Shown here one piece after another: positions 16,044 through 25,500 of a stretch of 42,731 nucleotides of DNA. The DNA lies in contig CAJKAR010000037.1 of assembly GCA_905197955.1 (NCBI GenBank), positions 1 to 42,731 on the forward strand. Reading direction: 5' to 3'. Each line of letters starts with the position of its first letter. The stretch's first letter is position 1. The position numbers were made by a program, and so were the translations under genes. Source of the stretch: an uncultured Lentisphaeria bacterium (lineage in GTDB: Bacteria > Verrucomicrobiota > Lentisphaeria > Victivallales > UBA1829). Below the pieces are notes generated by a model. The model was not told the DNA's origin. It saw nothing but the letters and a program-made list of their open reading frames with translations, and made no database searches.

Positions 16044-17048
16044 TTACGCCTTCTTCATAGCCTGTTCGACGGCAACGGCGACGTCAACAGACGCACCGAC
16101 CATCGGGTTGTTGCCCATACCGATCAGGCCCATCATTTCGACGTGGGCAGGAACGGAGGAGGAACCAGCGAACTGAGCATCGGAATGCATTCTTCCCATG
16201 GTATCGGTCATGCCGTAGGAGGCGGGGCCGGCAGCCATGTTGTCCGGATGGAGGGTTCTGCCCGTTCCACCGCCGGAAGCGACGGAGAAGAAGGGCTTTC
16301 CGGCTTCGATGCGCTCTTTCTTATAGGTTCCCATGACGGGATGCTGGAAGCGGGTCGGATTTGTGGAGTTTCCGGTGATGGCGATATCCACATCCTCTTT
16401 CCACATGATGGCGACGCCTTCGCGGACATCATCAGCTCCGTAGCAGCGGACCGCGGCGCGGGCACCGGTGGAGTATGCTTTTTCCTTTGTGACCGTGAGT
16501 TCTCCGGTCTTGTAGTCGAATTTGGTTTCGACGTGTGTGAATCCGTTGATGCGGGAGATGATTTCCGCAGCATCTTTTCCGAGGCCGTTCAGGATGACGC
16601 GGAGAGGCTCTTTACGCGCTTTATTTGCGGATTTTGCCAGTCCGATAGCGCCTTCCGCAGCAGCAAAGGACTCATGTCCTGCGCAGAAAGCGAAGCATTT
16701 TGTTTTGTCCTGAAGGAGCATGGATGCGAGGTTTCCGTGTCCGATACCGACTTTGCGGTCATCCGCGACAGATCCGGGGATGCAGAAGGACTGAAGGCCT
16801 TCTCCGAGGGTCTTTGCGATTTCGGAAGCGACCGTCTGTCCGCGCTTGATTGCGACGGCTGCGCCGACCAGATAAGCCCAGCAGGCGTTTTCGAAGCAGA
16901 TCGGCTGAATATCTTTGACCCGCTGATAGATGTCAAGACCTTTGTCCTTGCAGATTTTTTCAGCTTCTTCGATGGAAGCGATTCCGTTGTCATTCAGAAA
17001 TTTGTTGATCTGTTTGATCCGGCGTTCATAGCTTTCAAACAATGGCAT
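16044..17048 (-). CDS. GGGtGRT family protein
   Basis: 334 residues containing the name-giving motif GGGTGRT at 259-265 (FSVASGGGTGRTLHPDN). Other conserved-looking stretches are CFAFCAGHESFAAAEGAIGLA (about 118-138) and IGMGNNPMVGASVDVA near the end. No membrane segment or signal peptide. The family is known from anaerobes next to a NifU-like Fe-S scaffold protein, as here (12 bases upstream), but its biochemical role is not established. The pairing suggests Fe-S cluster or redox enzyme maturation. Confidence 0.93.
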   Translation of the reverse strand: MPLFESYERRIKQINKFLNDNGIASIEEAEKICKDKGLDIYQRVKDIQPICFENACWAYLVGAAVAIKRGQTVASEIAKTLGEGLQSFCIPGSVADDRKVGIGHGNLASMLLQDKTKCFAFCAGHESFAAAEGAIGLAKSANKARKEPLRVILNGLGKDAAEIISRINGFTHVETKFDYKTGELTVTKEKAYSTGARAAVRCYGADDVREGVAIMWKEDVDIAITGNSTNPTRFQHPVMGTYKKERIEAGKPFFSVASGGGTGRTLHPDNMAAGPASYGMTDTMGRMHSDAQFAGSSSVPAHVEMMGLIGMGNNPMVGASVDVAVAVEQAMKKA

Positions 17049-17060
17049 GATGACTACTCC

Positions 17061-17768
17061 TTATGCTTTGCGCGGATTGATGACTTTCACAGCGTCGGCG
17101 AAGCGGCCGTAGGTCTTCTGGAACTTCTTGACGAAATCCTTGACCGGCATGTTCAGGACATCTTCCTTGCCGGAGTTGACGGCTTCCATCATTTTGCCGA
17201 GGTTGACGAATTCATAGCCGATGACTTTGTTTTCCTCGTCGAGAGCCAGTCCTGTAACATATCCTTCCGCCATTTCCAGGTAACGGACGCCTTTTGCGCT
17301 TGTTCCGTACATGGTTCCGGTGATGGAGCGGAGCTGTTTGAGGTCTTCGAGACCGGCGCCGATGGGCAGTCCGCCCTCGGAGAAAGCCGTCTGGGTACGT
17401 CCGTAGACGATCTGGAGGAACAGTTCGCGCATCGCAGTATTGATTGCATCGCAGACCAGGTCTGTGTTGAGCGCTTCGAGAATGGTTTTGCCGGGGAGAA
17501 TTTCGGCGGCCATGGCGGCGGAGTGGGTCATGCCGGAGCAGCCGATGGTTTCCACAAGAGCTTCCTGAATGATGCCGTCTTTGACGTTCAGAGTCAGCTT
17601 ACAGGCACCCTGCTGCGGTGCGCACCAGCCCACACCGTGGGTAAGACCGGAAATCTGGTTGACTTCCTTGACGTGAGTCCATCCGCCTTCCTGCGGAATC
17701 GGAGCGGGGGGGTTCTTCGGCCCCTTGGCGACGCAGCACATCTGCTCGACTTCATGAGTAAATTGCAT
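17061..17768 (-). CDS. NifU/IscU-like Fe-S assembly scaffold partner of GGGtGRT protein
   Basis: 235 residues. The scaffold-like domain contains Cys positions in GWCAPQQGACKLTLNV and ETIGCSGMTHSAAMAAEIL, plus a later Cys in LVCDAINTAM, the spacing style of IscU/NifU cluster scaffolds. An N-terminal CCVAKGP adds two cysteines. The frame is open to 17831, but the start at 17768 follows AAGGAG, and the promoter at 17823-17851 places the longer start upstream of transcription. First gene of the operon with the GGGtGRT gene. Probably holds or transfers Fe-S clusters; the client is unknown. Confidence 0.9.
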   Translation of the reverse strand: MQFTHEVEQMCCVAKGPKNPPAPIPQEGGWTHVKEVNQISGLTHGVGWCAPQQGACKLTLNVKDGIIQEALVETIGCSGMTHSAAMAAEILPGKTILEALNTDLVCDAINTAMRELFLQIVYGRTQTAFSEGGLPIGAGLEDLKQLRSITGTMYGTSAKGVRYLEMAEGYVTGLALDEENKVIGYEFVNLGKMMEAVNSGKEDVLNMPVKDFVKKFQKTYGRFADAVKVINPRKA

Positions 17769-17822
17769 TTTTCTACTCCTTGGGTTTGGTTTGGTTGAAT
17801 ATTCGCCGTTCCAGTTCATAGA

Positions 17823-17851
17823 AATATACATGAAAAACCGTAAAATTACAA
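17823..17851 (-). promoter_or_regulatory. Promoter of the Fe-S scaffold/GGGtGRT operon
   Basis: Minus strand: TTGTAA (17851-17846), 17-base spacer, TATATT (17828-17823). Transcription should begin near 17816, which supports the downstream ATG at 17768. Confidence 0.6.
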
Positions 17852-17954
17852 GCAGACCGGAACGTTACGATCCGAATTTCCTTTTTCCGGCGGATTCTGC
17901 GTCCCCGAAAATATCCTCCTCCCTCTTTTTTCGGGCGGAAAGTGGAACCGTTAT

Positions 17955-19238
17955 TCAGAGATGCTCTTTCACCAGCTCATACGACACTTGCGCGGGAGGA
18001 AGATTTTCCCGTACGGAAAGAGCGGCCAGCACTCCGGCAGCCTCGCCAAGCGGAACCATGTTGCCGGTGACACGGTAACTGGCATGGGCGTAAAAATCGC
18101 CGCTGATGCACCGTCCGGTGAGAATGAGGTTCGGAACATCCGCACTGATGAGCGAACGCAGGGGGATGTCGTAGGGTTGCGACTTGTATTTGTGGTCCGC
18201 AAAGCCGTTAGAGAACGACGGTTTCAAGGCATGAATATCAATTCCGGCTTTCACATGGCAGATGGCGTCTGGCTGACTGCGTCCTTCCAGAAGATCCGCA
18301 AGCGAAATCTGATAAAGTCCCCGGATGCGTCGGCCCTCCCGGACTCCGATCCGTTCCGCCGTCGCGGCAACCGTAAGATTTTTCCATTCGGGGCCGCTCC
18401 GCCGGAGTGCGGCAATCTGGGAGTGGATCTCCCGGCGTGCGGCGATGGCGGAGCGGGTCAGGTCGTCGGCATCGCAGCCGGAGACACGGTATTCGTGATT
18501 GGCCATCAGAAGGAAAAGTTCGTCCGAGAGATAGAAAAGCGTAGCGTCGTGATAGGTGGGTTCCGCTCCATTTTCCGTCAGAAGGTCATGAAGATTGTTG
18601 ACCGCCTCCGTCCGCGGGGTGTAGCCGTTGACGTAGCGGAGAATTTCCGGAAGACGGATTCCGGTCAGAACGGCGAGCATCGACATCGGCTGCAGATGTC
18701 CATCCTCCGGACTCCCAAAATCAAAGGAACAGCCGGACAGGGCTCCGAGATCTCCATCGCCGGTTGCGTCGATAAAGATTTTCCCTTTCCAGGCCTCGCG
18801 GCCCGATTTGGATTCCGTGATCACACAGTCGATCCCGCCTTCCTCGCGGGGAATTGTTCCTGCAACCGTTGTATAAAGCCGGATCGCAATGCCGGCTTCT
18901 TCGCAGAGTTCCTCCAGCAGCAGCTTCATGCACTCCGGTTCGAACGCGAACGATCCGGAACAGGGAGGGGGCCCCGCCGAAGGAGAACGCTTCCGGAGTT
19001 CCGCTTTCAGATCCTTCAGGAGAGAGCTTTCCGGTTTGTCATGATCGATCATCCAGCCGAGCAGTCCGGCGGTCCACATGCCGCCGAGACATCCGTTCTG
19101 CTCGATCAGCATTGTTTTCGCTCCGGATCGCGCTGCTCTCAGTGCCGCGCAGACTCCGGAGGGGCCGCTTCCCGCCACAATGACATCGAATGTTCCCCTG
19201 ACAGGGGTTTTTCTTGCATTTTCCTGTATGAATTCCAT
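17955..19238 (-). CDS. FAD-dependent oxidoreductase (PF12831-like)
   Basis: 427 residues. N-terminal dinucleotide fold with GSGPSG at 23-28, followed by MLIEQNGCLGGMWTAGLL, the Gly-rich signature of the FAD-dependent oxidoreductase family often found in glycan-use loci. FIDATGDGDLGALSG in the middle and LILTGRCISGDFYAHASYRVTGNMVPLGEAAGVLAAL near the end contact FAD in relatives. No export signal is seen. The start at 19238 follows GGGAG; the reading frame extends to 19271 without a ribosome site. Divergent from an AraC regulator 116 bases away, which probably controls it. Substrate unknown, perhaps a sugar or polyol. Confidence 0.92.
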   Translation of the reverse strand: MEFIQENARKTPVRGTFDVIVAGSGPSGVCAALRAARSGAKTMLIEQNGCLGGMWTAGLLGWMIDHDKPESSLLKDLKAELRKRSPSAGPPPCSGSFAFEPECMKLLLEELCEEAGIAIRLYTTVAGTIPREEGGIDCVITESKSGREAWKGKIFIDATGDGDLGALSGCSFDFGSPEDGHLQPMSMLAVLTGIRLPEILRYVNGYTPRTEAVNNLHDLLTENGAEPTYHDATLFYLSDELFLLMANHEYRVSGCDADDLTRSAIAARREIHSQIAALRRSGPEWKNLTVAATAERIGVREGRRIRGLYQISLADLLEGRSQPDAICHVKAGIDIHALKPSFSNGFADHKYKSQPYDIPLRSLISADVPNLILTGRCISGDFYAHASYRVTGNMVPLGEAAGVLAALSVRENLPPAQVSYELVKEHL

Positions 19239-19298
19239 GATTTTTCTCCCGCTTGATAATGAATTCCTCACGATTCATTTTAACATCCGATTTTCCGT

Positions 19299-19326
19299 TT
19301 GACAATTTCAAAACCGGTTATATTTT
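19299..19326 (+). promoter_or_regulatory. Likely promoter of the AraC gene, with AACCGGTT palindrome
   Basis: TTGACA (19299-19304), 16-base spacer, TATTTT (19321-19326). The spacer holds the 8-base palindrome AACCGGTT (19312-19319), which shares its core with the operator at 27916-27927. Confidence 0.45.
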
Positions 19327-19354
19327 TATCTGAAACGGCTGAAATTGGAGTGAA

Positions 19355-20254
19355 ATGGAATTTTTAAGGCTGAAGGAAAGAGCGGAGGAGATTTCCGGAC
19401 CGGAACGCCTTCTCCGGGGAATTGAAGTGCGGTACGGAGTACGTCTGACGGTTCATGATCTTTACGGAAGACTGCGCGGAGCGGATGGGTCTCCTCTGCT
19501 TCCGAACCGCAACCTCCATCCGCACGAGTGCTGTTTCCGGGGGCGGTATCAGCTTCCGTTCTGGAACGCCCGCTGTGTCGAAGAGTGCTTTCGGAAAACG
19601 GAGAAACTCCTGGATGAGGATCCGGTTCCTCATCGGAAGACCTGCTGGAAACTGCTGACCGAACTGGTCGTCCCGGTCTGCCGGAAGGGAAGTCGTCAGC
19701 TGACTCTGTTTGCCGGAGTTTTCCGATCGTCATGTGCGCCGGATTCCCTTCCGTCATTTCTGCCGGAATGGTTTCGTTCCCGCTATGCGGAACTGCCGGA
19801 AGCAGATGAAAAGCGGATGGCGGAATTGACGGATCTTCTGCGTTTAGTCGGGATCGGATTGCTGGAAATGTGTGAGGAACATCCGTCAATTTCGGTCTCG
19901 GACAGGCGCCAGATTCTGATTCAGGAATTCCTTCGGAGACATGCTCATGAGGCGGTTTCTCTGAAGGATCTCGGTATGGAACTTTCCCTGTCTCCAGATC
20001 GAGTGCGTCATCTGGTGCGGGAGCTCTGCGGAAAGAGTTTCCGTGAACTGCTGGAAGAGGAACGAATGCTGCGCGCCAAAGCGCTCCTCCTCGGAACCGA
20101 TCGCAAACTGGCCGATGTTTCCGAGTCGGTCGGTTATCCGAATGAATACTGTTTTAACCGGGCGTTTGTCCGTCATTACGGTGTGCCACCGGGAAGGTTT
20201 CGGAAAAATGACGGTGTTATTTTAGACTCAAAAAAGGAAATGACGGAGGAATGA
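19355..20254 (+). CDS. AraC-family regulator with Cys/His-rich sensor domain
   Basis: 299 residues. The C-terminal double helix-turn-helix (about 195-292) includes LKDLGMELSLSPDRVRHLVREL and LADVSESVGYPNEYCFNRAF, then GVPPGRFRKND. The N-terminal half has scattered cysteines and histidines (HPHECCFRG, RCVEECF, HRKTCW, PVCRKG) in an order like the PocR ligand-binding domain, which I suggest tentatively. GGAG sits before the ATG. Divergent from the FAD oxidoreductase, the likely target. Confidence 0.9.
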   Translation: MEFLRLKERAEEISGPERLLRGIEVRYGVRLTVHDLYGRLRGADGSPLLPNRNLHPHECCFRGRYQLPFWNARCVEECFRKTEKLLDEDPVPHRKTCWKLLTELVVPVCRKGSRQLTLFAGVFRSSCAPDSLPSFLPEWFRSRYAELPEADEKRMAELTDLLRLVGIGLLEMCEEHPSISVSDRRQILIQEFLRRHAHEAVSLKDLGMELSLSPDRVRHLVRELCGKSFRELLEEERMLRAKALLLGTDRKLADVSESVGYPNEYCFNRAFVRHYGVPPGRFRKNDGVILDSKKEMTEE

Positions 20255-20315
20255 CGGATTTATTTCGTCATACGGGGCCCCCTTGAAAACGCTTCCTTTT
20301 TCGAAAATTTTCCGT

Positions 20316-20344
20316 TTGCAAAATCCGGAAGAATGTGATATGGT
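20316..20344 (+). promoter_or_regulatory. Likely promoter of the GT-C-like gene
   Basis: TTGCAA (20316-20321), 17-base spacer, TATGGT (20339-20344), 32 bases before the TTG start at 20376. Confidence 0.4.
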
Positions 20345-20375
20345 TCCGGAAACACAATTCGCCGGAGAATGACGA

Positions 20376-22445
20376 TTGGACTGCATCTGGAAAAAAACAT
20401 TGTCGAAAACACTTCCTCTTCTTTTTCTGGGAGTGCTGCTTGTTCTGTATGCCTGGCTTCTTCTGACCTATATGATCCCTGTGACGGGCGGAACCGATCA
20501 GAATGGATATCATGTCTGTGCGCGGATGCTGAATCTGAACGGAGTCTTTTACCAGAAGCCGGTGGATGATCTGCAGTTTATCGGGCACATGTGGGTTGTG
20601 AATGAACGGGGGGAGTATTATCCGAAATATCCGCCGTTCTATCCGGCGCTTGCCGCGGGGATGAACTGGCTGCTGGGAGAAGGGGGAGGATTCTATGCGA
20701 CGGTATGGGGAGCGATTCTTTCGGTGGCGGGAATGTTTGCACTGGCGCGTTTCTGGGTCGGACGGTGGTGGGCGCTTCTGGCGGCTTTTCTGATGGCGCT
20801 TTCGCCGGTGATCGCGATTCTGGGAATTACGAAAAATTCGCATACGCCGAGTCTGGCATTTTTCCTCTGGGGCATGGTGGCGGTGGTGTTTGCTTCAACG
20901 CATCGTTCGCGGGGGGCTTTGTTCTGGGCTTTTCTCGGAGGAGGCCTGATCGGGTTTACGGTCGGGATCCGGTATACGGATTTCCTGCTGATCTTCATTC
21001 CGCTGGCGTATGCGCTGTTCCTGATTCCAGGACGGAGGAAATGGTTTCTGGCGCTGGCGGTCTGTCTGGGAGCGGCGGTTCCCTATGCAGCGCTTGCGTG
21101 GTTTCATACTCTGGCATACGGCGCACCGTGGAGAAGCGGGTATTCGCTGACTTCCGAATCCAGCGCGTTTGAATGGAGATTCATTCCGGCAAACTTTTTG
21201 ATTTATGTTCCGGAATTTTTCATGGGAGTGGTCGGTCCGCTGGGGGTATTTGCGCTGGCGGTGTGGCGTCTCCGGTGGCGGAGAGCGATTTTCTGGAGTG
21301 TCTGGATTCTGCCGACTTTTGTTCTTTACCTGATGTATTACTGGGCGCCCGACGGGGAAGGCACCGGAGCGATGCGTTTTCTCTGTCCGCTGGTTCCGGC
21401 GGTGATTCTTCTGGCGATGCTCTCACTCCGGCGTCTGCGGGAGAAAGTTCTGCCGTACCGCGGGGCGTTTCTGGTTTCCCTGGGATTTCTGCTACTTCTT
21501 CAGAGCATCTGGGGATGGACGCGCATCACGAAGATGGGAGAACCGAAAGCGGCCGGAGATCTCCAGCGGGCGGTGGTGGTGGAAAGTGTCCGCCAGCATA
21601 TTCCGGAGGGGGCCGTTCTGATTGCCAATGCGGGACTTTTGAATGAACTGGATTTTGAAAAGCGCTGGCATCTGTATCCTTCCTACATCATGAATCCGCG
21701 CGAGATCCGGAATATCGTGAAGCGTTCGCTGGATTCGCAGGCGGCGGGACTCCAGCAGAGCCGCGCCAGAGCGCTCGACAAACAGCTTGGGGCGTTCAAC
21801 TACGGACAGTTGTACAAGTATTTGCGGGAATTCTTTGAACGTCAGCAGAAGGAGGGGCATCCGGTTTATTTCCTCGGCCGAGGCTGGGAGGTGAATCAGT
21901 TCCAGCGGGTCTTCTACCGGTATTTCGAGACGGAGAAGGCGGGCGGCATCACAGGAACCCGTCCGGCATGGCTGCTCCGGGAGCTCAAACGGGACGCCAG
22001 CCGCTATCGTCCAAGAAAAGAGCCTGTCCCGCTCACCAGTTATGAAATCATCCGTCTTGGACCGAAACGGGAAAAGGTGCTTCCGATTGCCGACAGCCAG
22101 AATCTTCTTCAAAGCGAACGCCGCGAGATTCTGAACCGGATCAATCCGGAGAACGATCAGCTTCTTCAGAGTGATCTGACCCGTCTGGAGACGATCCGCG
22201 ACGATCTTGCCGCCCTCCGCCGTGCCGCTCAGGACGCCAAACGGCGCGAGGAAGCCCGTCGCAAAGCCGCCGAAAAGCGCAAGGCCCGTCAGAAACTTCT
22301 TCGGAAAATCTCCGACGCCAGCCGACGCATGGCTGCCGAAGATTCCGCAAATAGAATCCGCATGGACAAACAGCGCAAAGCCGAAGAAGATGCCCGGCGC
22401 AAAGCGGAAGTTTCTCTCTCCCAGCCGCCCCCGACAATGAAATGA
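20376..22445 (+). CDS. GT-C-like polytopic membrane protein with coiled-coil tail
   Basis: 689 residues, beginning at a TTG codon 8 bases after GGAG (an ATG at 20369 is out of frame). Residues about 12-410 hold roughly ten membrane segments; the first outside loop has TGGTDQNGYHVCARM, the acidic loop typical of ArnT/PMT-type GT-C glycosyltransferases that use lipid-linked sugars. A soluble region follows, then a strongly charged helix (about 590-680; REEARRKAAEKRKARQK) likely to form a coiled coil and end in Pro-rich SQPPPTMK. The tail is unusual for the family. Likely transfers a sugar at the outer face of the inner membrane; acceptor unknown. Confidence 0.8.
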   Translation: MDCIWKKTLSKTLPLLFLGVLLVLYAWLLLTYMIPVTGGTDQNGYHVCARMLNLNGVFYQKPVDDLQFIGHMWVVNERGEYYPKYPPFYPALAAGMNWLLGEGGGFYATVWGAILSVAGMFALARFWVGRWWALLAAFLMALSPVIAILGITKNSHTPSLAFFLWGMVAVVFASTHRSRGALFWAFLGGGLIGFTVGIRYTDFLLIFIPLAYALFLIPGRRKWFLALAVCLGAAVPYAALAWFHTLAYGAPWRSGYSLTSESSAFEWRFIPANFLIYVPEFFMGVVGPLGVFALAVWRLRWRRAIFWSVWILPTFVLYLMYYWAPDGEGTGAMRFLCPLVPAVILLAMLSLRRLREKVLPYRGAFLVSLGFLLLLQSIWGWTRITKMGEPKAAGDLQRAVVVESVRQHIPEGAVLIANAGLLNELDFEKRWHLYPSYIMNPREIRNIVKRSLDSQAAGLQQSRARALDKQLGAFNYGQLYKYLREFFERQQKEGHPVYFLGRGWEVNQFQRVFYRYFETEKAGGITGTRPAWLLRELKRDASRYRPRKEPVPLTSYEIIRLGPKREKVLPIADSQNLLQSERREILNRINPENDQLLQSDLTRLETIRDDLAALRRAAQDAKRREEARRKAAEKRKARQKLLRKISDASRRMAAEDSANRIRMDKQRKAEEDARRKAEVSLSQPPPTMK

Positions 22446-22541
22446 GAATCCGGATCCGCTCTTCCTCAACAGGGATTACGGGAGTTTTGATTTTCGTGAG
22501 CTCCTCTGCAGGGAGAGTCCTCTCTCCAGCGTGGCGGAATC

Positions 22542-25500
22542 TCACGGCTTATTTGCCGTATGGAAACGGAGAAACAGCGGTTTCAGCGGTGGCAATTCCA
22601 TTTGCGTCTGAAAAGGTTTTCCCGCAATCAGATCGTAAAAACTGCCATCTCCGCGGAGCCGGATGGTCCGGGGGTGTTTGTTGTAGTTGACAAGATTGAT
22701 CAGCCAGCCGTTTTCTGTGTTCACCATACGGAAGAATATTCCGGTTTTGGAACTGCTGCCGGGCAGTTCCAGACGGACCGGGAGAGTTTCCACAGAATCG
22801 GCTTTTTCCTGCCAGAACTTCTTTGCCTTTTCCGGATGGAGTCCGGAGGGGGTTGCAACGGAGGGGATTTTCTGTTTCAACGGAGCTCCATAGGGATTGC
22901 AGCGGAACGAGTTCCCCGAGTTGCAGATGATTCCGCCCTGCTTCGCAAACGCGGCAAGTCCCTGCGCGGCACTTTCCGAAAGATGGCTGACCGCGGGAGC
23001 TATGATCATTTTATACTGCTTGAATGCATTTGAAGCAAGCTGTTTTTCGCTGATGAACCCGATCTTGTGTCCTGAGAACGCGAGTGCTTCATAGATTTCA
23101 TCCCGGAAAGCGCAGTAGTTTTCCGTATTTTGAAGGAAGGAGGAGGGGGAATAAAGAAGCGCGATCTTCGGTTCCGCCGTGACAAATGCGGAGATCTCCG
23201 GAACCAGACGGTTCGCATCAAGAGCGGCCCTTCCCTGTGCAATGATGGATTCCGGGCGCTGATAGATGCTGCCGGAAAGAGGTTGTTTTCCATTCGGGCG
23301 ATCCTGGCTCCAGACCCAGGTGACAATTCCGCCAACTCCCTGAAGATACTGCTGGAAGGTTGCCGTATAAGTATGAGCACCGGGGATCAGACGGGTTTCT
23401 CCGTCTTTGATGATATGGTTTTCGCTGTTGACGATCCAGTTCGGACGCATGGAAAACTGCAGGTCATGTCCTTTGCTGAATCTCTGCCAGTCGGAGATCC
23501 ACTTTCCCATGCCGTAGAACATGTAGTTGTCGTTGCCGTTGTAGTCGCTGAATTCGGCGAAGAGCTCCGCATCGACTCCGTCTTCCGGACGATCGTTCAT
23601 GCTGACATCCATGGCTTTTGCGGAAACTTTCACTTCGGGGAAGAACTCTTTGACCGTTCGTGCGATCCATGCGTGCCACTCTGCAAACGCTCTGCGCCGG
23701 AAATCATAAAAGGCATAGCGGACCGCCGGATGTTCCGGTCCCGTTTTCAGAAGCTCGGAAAATGACGCAAATTTTGTTCCCGCATTCCGGTTGAATTCGG
23801 AAATGGTTCCGAAACGTTTCCGAAGATCTTCGGCAAACAGATTCCGGAGAAAGGGATCGTCCCATTTTGCGCGCTCTTCCGGTTCATTGCTCAGAACGAG
23901 ACTGTGAATCGCATCGCGCCAGGGGGATTCTGCAATCAGGGGAATGAGAAATTCCAGGTAGGCTTTCAGCATCCGCCTGTGTTCCGGATGATAGATGTTA
24001 TATTCGCCCACGGTTCTGAAACTGCCGGGAGTTTTCAACTCCGGATGCTGATTCTTCCACCATCCAGGCAGATAGTGGGGAGAGATGAGAAGCGCTATTT
24101 TATGATTGTTTTCCATTGCCCGTTTCATGGCTTTGCCGATAAAAGAGTGGAATCCGGCGGGATTGGTTCGGAAGGTACCGTTCGGATTCCTGCCGGAGAG
24201 TACATTGGCAGGGCCGATTTCCACCTGGATGAGATTGGAGCCGGCCGACTGGAAAAAGGGCAGATCGGCGACTGCTCCTCCGAAGTGTCCGTATCCTGTG
24301 AAGAACATCGGACGTTTGCTTTTTTCTCCGTTTTCCGTGACCGCGTCCACGACCGGGAGTCCTTTTTCATACGAGAAAACCGGGCTCGCGGCATATTGAT
24401 ATGTGGCTGGATAGACAGGATCCCCGGAAAGTTCCTGTTCCAGCGCGGAAAGAACGGTTTCCAGTTCCCGGTTGACAATTTCCCCTTTTGACAAATAGAA
24501 ATCCGGATTTTGAAGAAAGGCTTTTCGGTCGGCAAAGATTTTCTTCTGAAGATTCAGCTGTCGGCGGATTGTCTCGGTCTGAAGTGTGAGATAACGGCTT
24601 TTCAACTCTTTTCCCCGAATGGTTTTTAAAGCCGTTTCGAGTCGTTTTTCAAAGTTTTCGAGTTCCCGTTTCTGCTTTTTTTCCCGGTCCGCTTTCTGGA
24701 ATTCCTGTTTTCCGGCAGGGCGTCCGTTCCAGAGCCATTGCAAGGTGAATTTCCCTTCCGGGAGATTGCGGAGCGAAAGCCGGAACGGAGAACAGAACAC
24801 CTGCTCCCGGGTGATCGGCTGCAAGACGGGAATGGAAACTTTTTCGGTTTTTCCGGTGCTGTCCATTACGTTTGCCTGAAGGTCCCTGGGAGAGTCCGCG
24901 TGGATTCCGGAAGCGATCACCCTGCCGGAGAGTTCGCGCGGATCATTGGGATTTTGCGGAAAAAAGGCCGCAAAGGGGGAGTCCGATTCCAGAACGGCGA
25001 TGAAATTATGGTAATTGTCTTTTGTATCGTGGAGACCGGGGGCAAGAAACGCGACTCGCCGGACATTCGATTCATCCACATTGTTGACGACCGCGTTGAA
25101 CGTGAAGAATCGTTTTCCGGTTCTGTCGATTCGGTTCAGCAGTTTCCAGTTCAGATGAACTGTGATCCGGTAACCGTCCTGCGTGATGCCTCCCCGAAGC
25201 TCCGCTTCTTCCGAAGTCAGGGGACGTTCCAGCTGAGGCGACCAGGAGTGGATGAGATCCTTTCCCGGAGAAAAACTCAATTCGATATCTCCCGCAACCT
25301 CATCTTGAAGTCCGCCAAGCTGACTGATTTTGATCTGAATGGAATCTTTGCTCCACAAACGGCTTCCGGAGCCGGGAATGACTTTGGAATCTTTCACATC
25401 TGCCAGAAAGATCAGTCCGTTCCGGTCGTATCCGAACGCCAGCTCGGCACGGAACCCGGATGGTACTTTCTTCCCTGTATAGAAAAGCGGCGTTTCCGGC

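Noticed and set aside
16143..17798. A 551-codon open frame antisense to the GGGtGRT/NifU-like pair
   Set aside because: No recognisable domain; the minus-strand pair has promoter, ribosome sites and terminator.
20251..20282. Hairpin ATGACG/CGTCAT and GGGGCCCC palindrome after the 19.4 kb AraC gene
   Set aside because: No T-run, short stem with a long loop; not enough to call a terminator or operator.
22446..22541. Hairpin GGAGAG/CTCTCC between convergent genes
   Set aside because: Six-base stem without T-run on either strand; a shared terminator is possible but unsupported.
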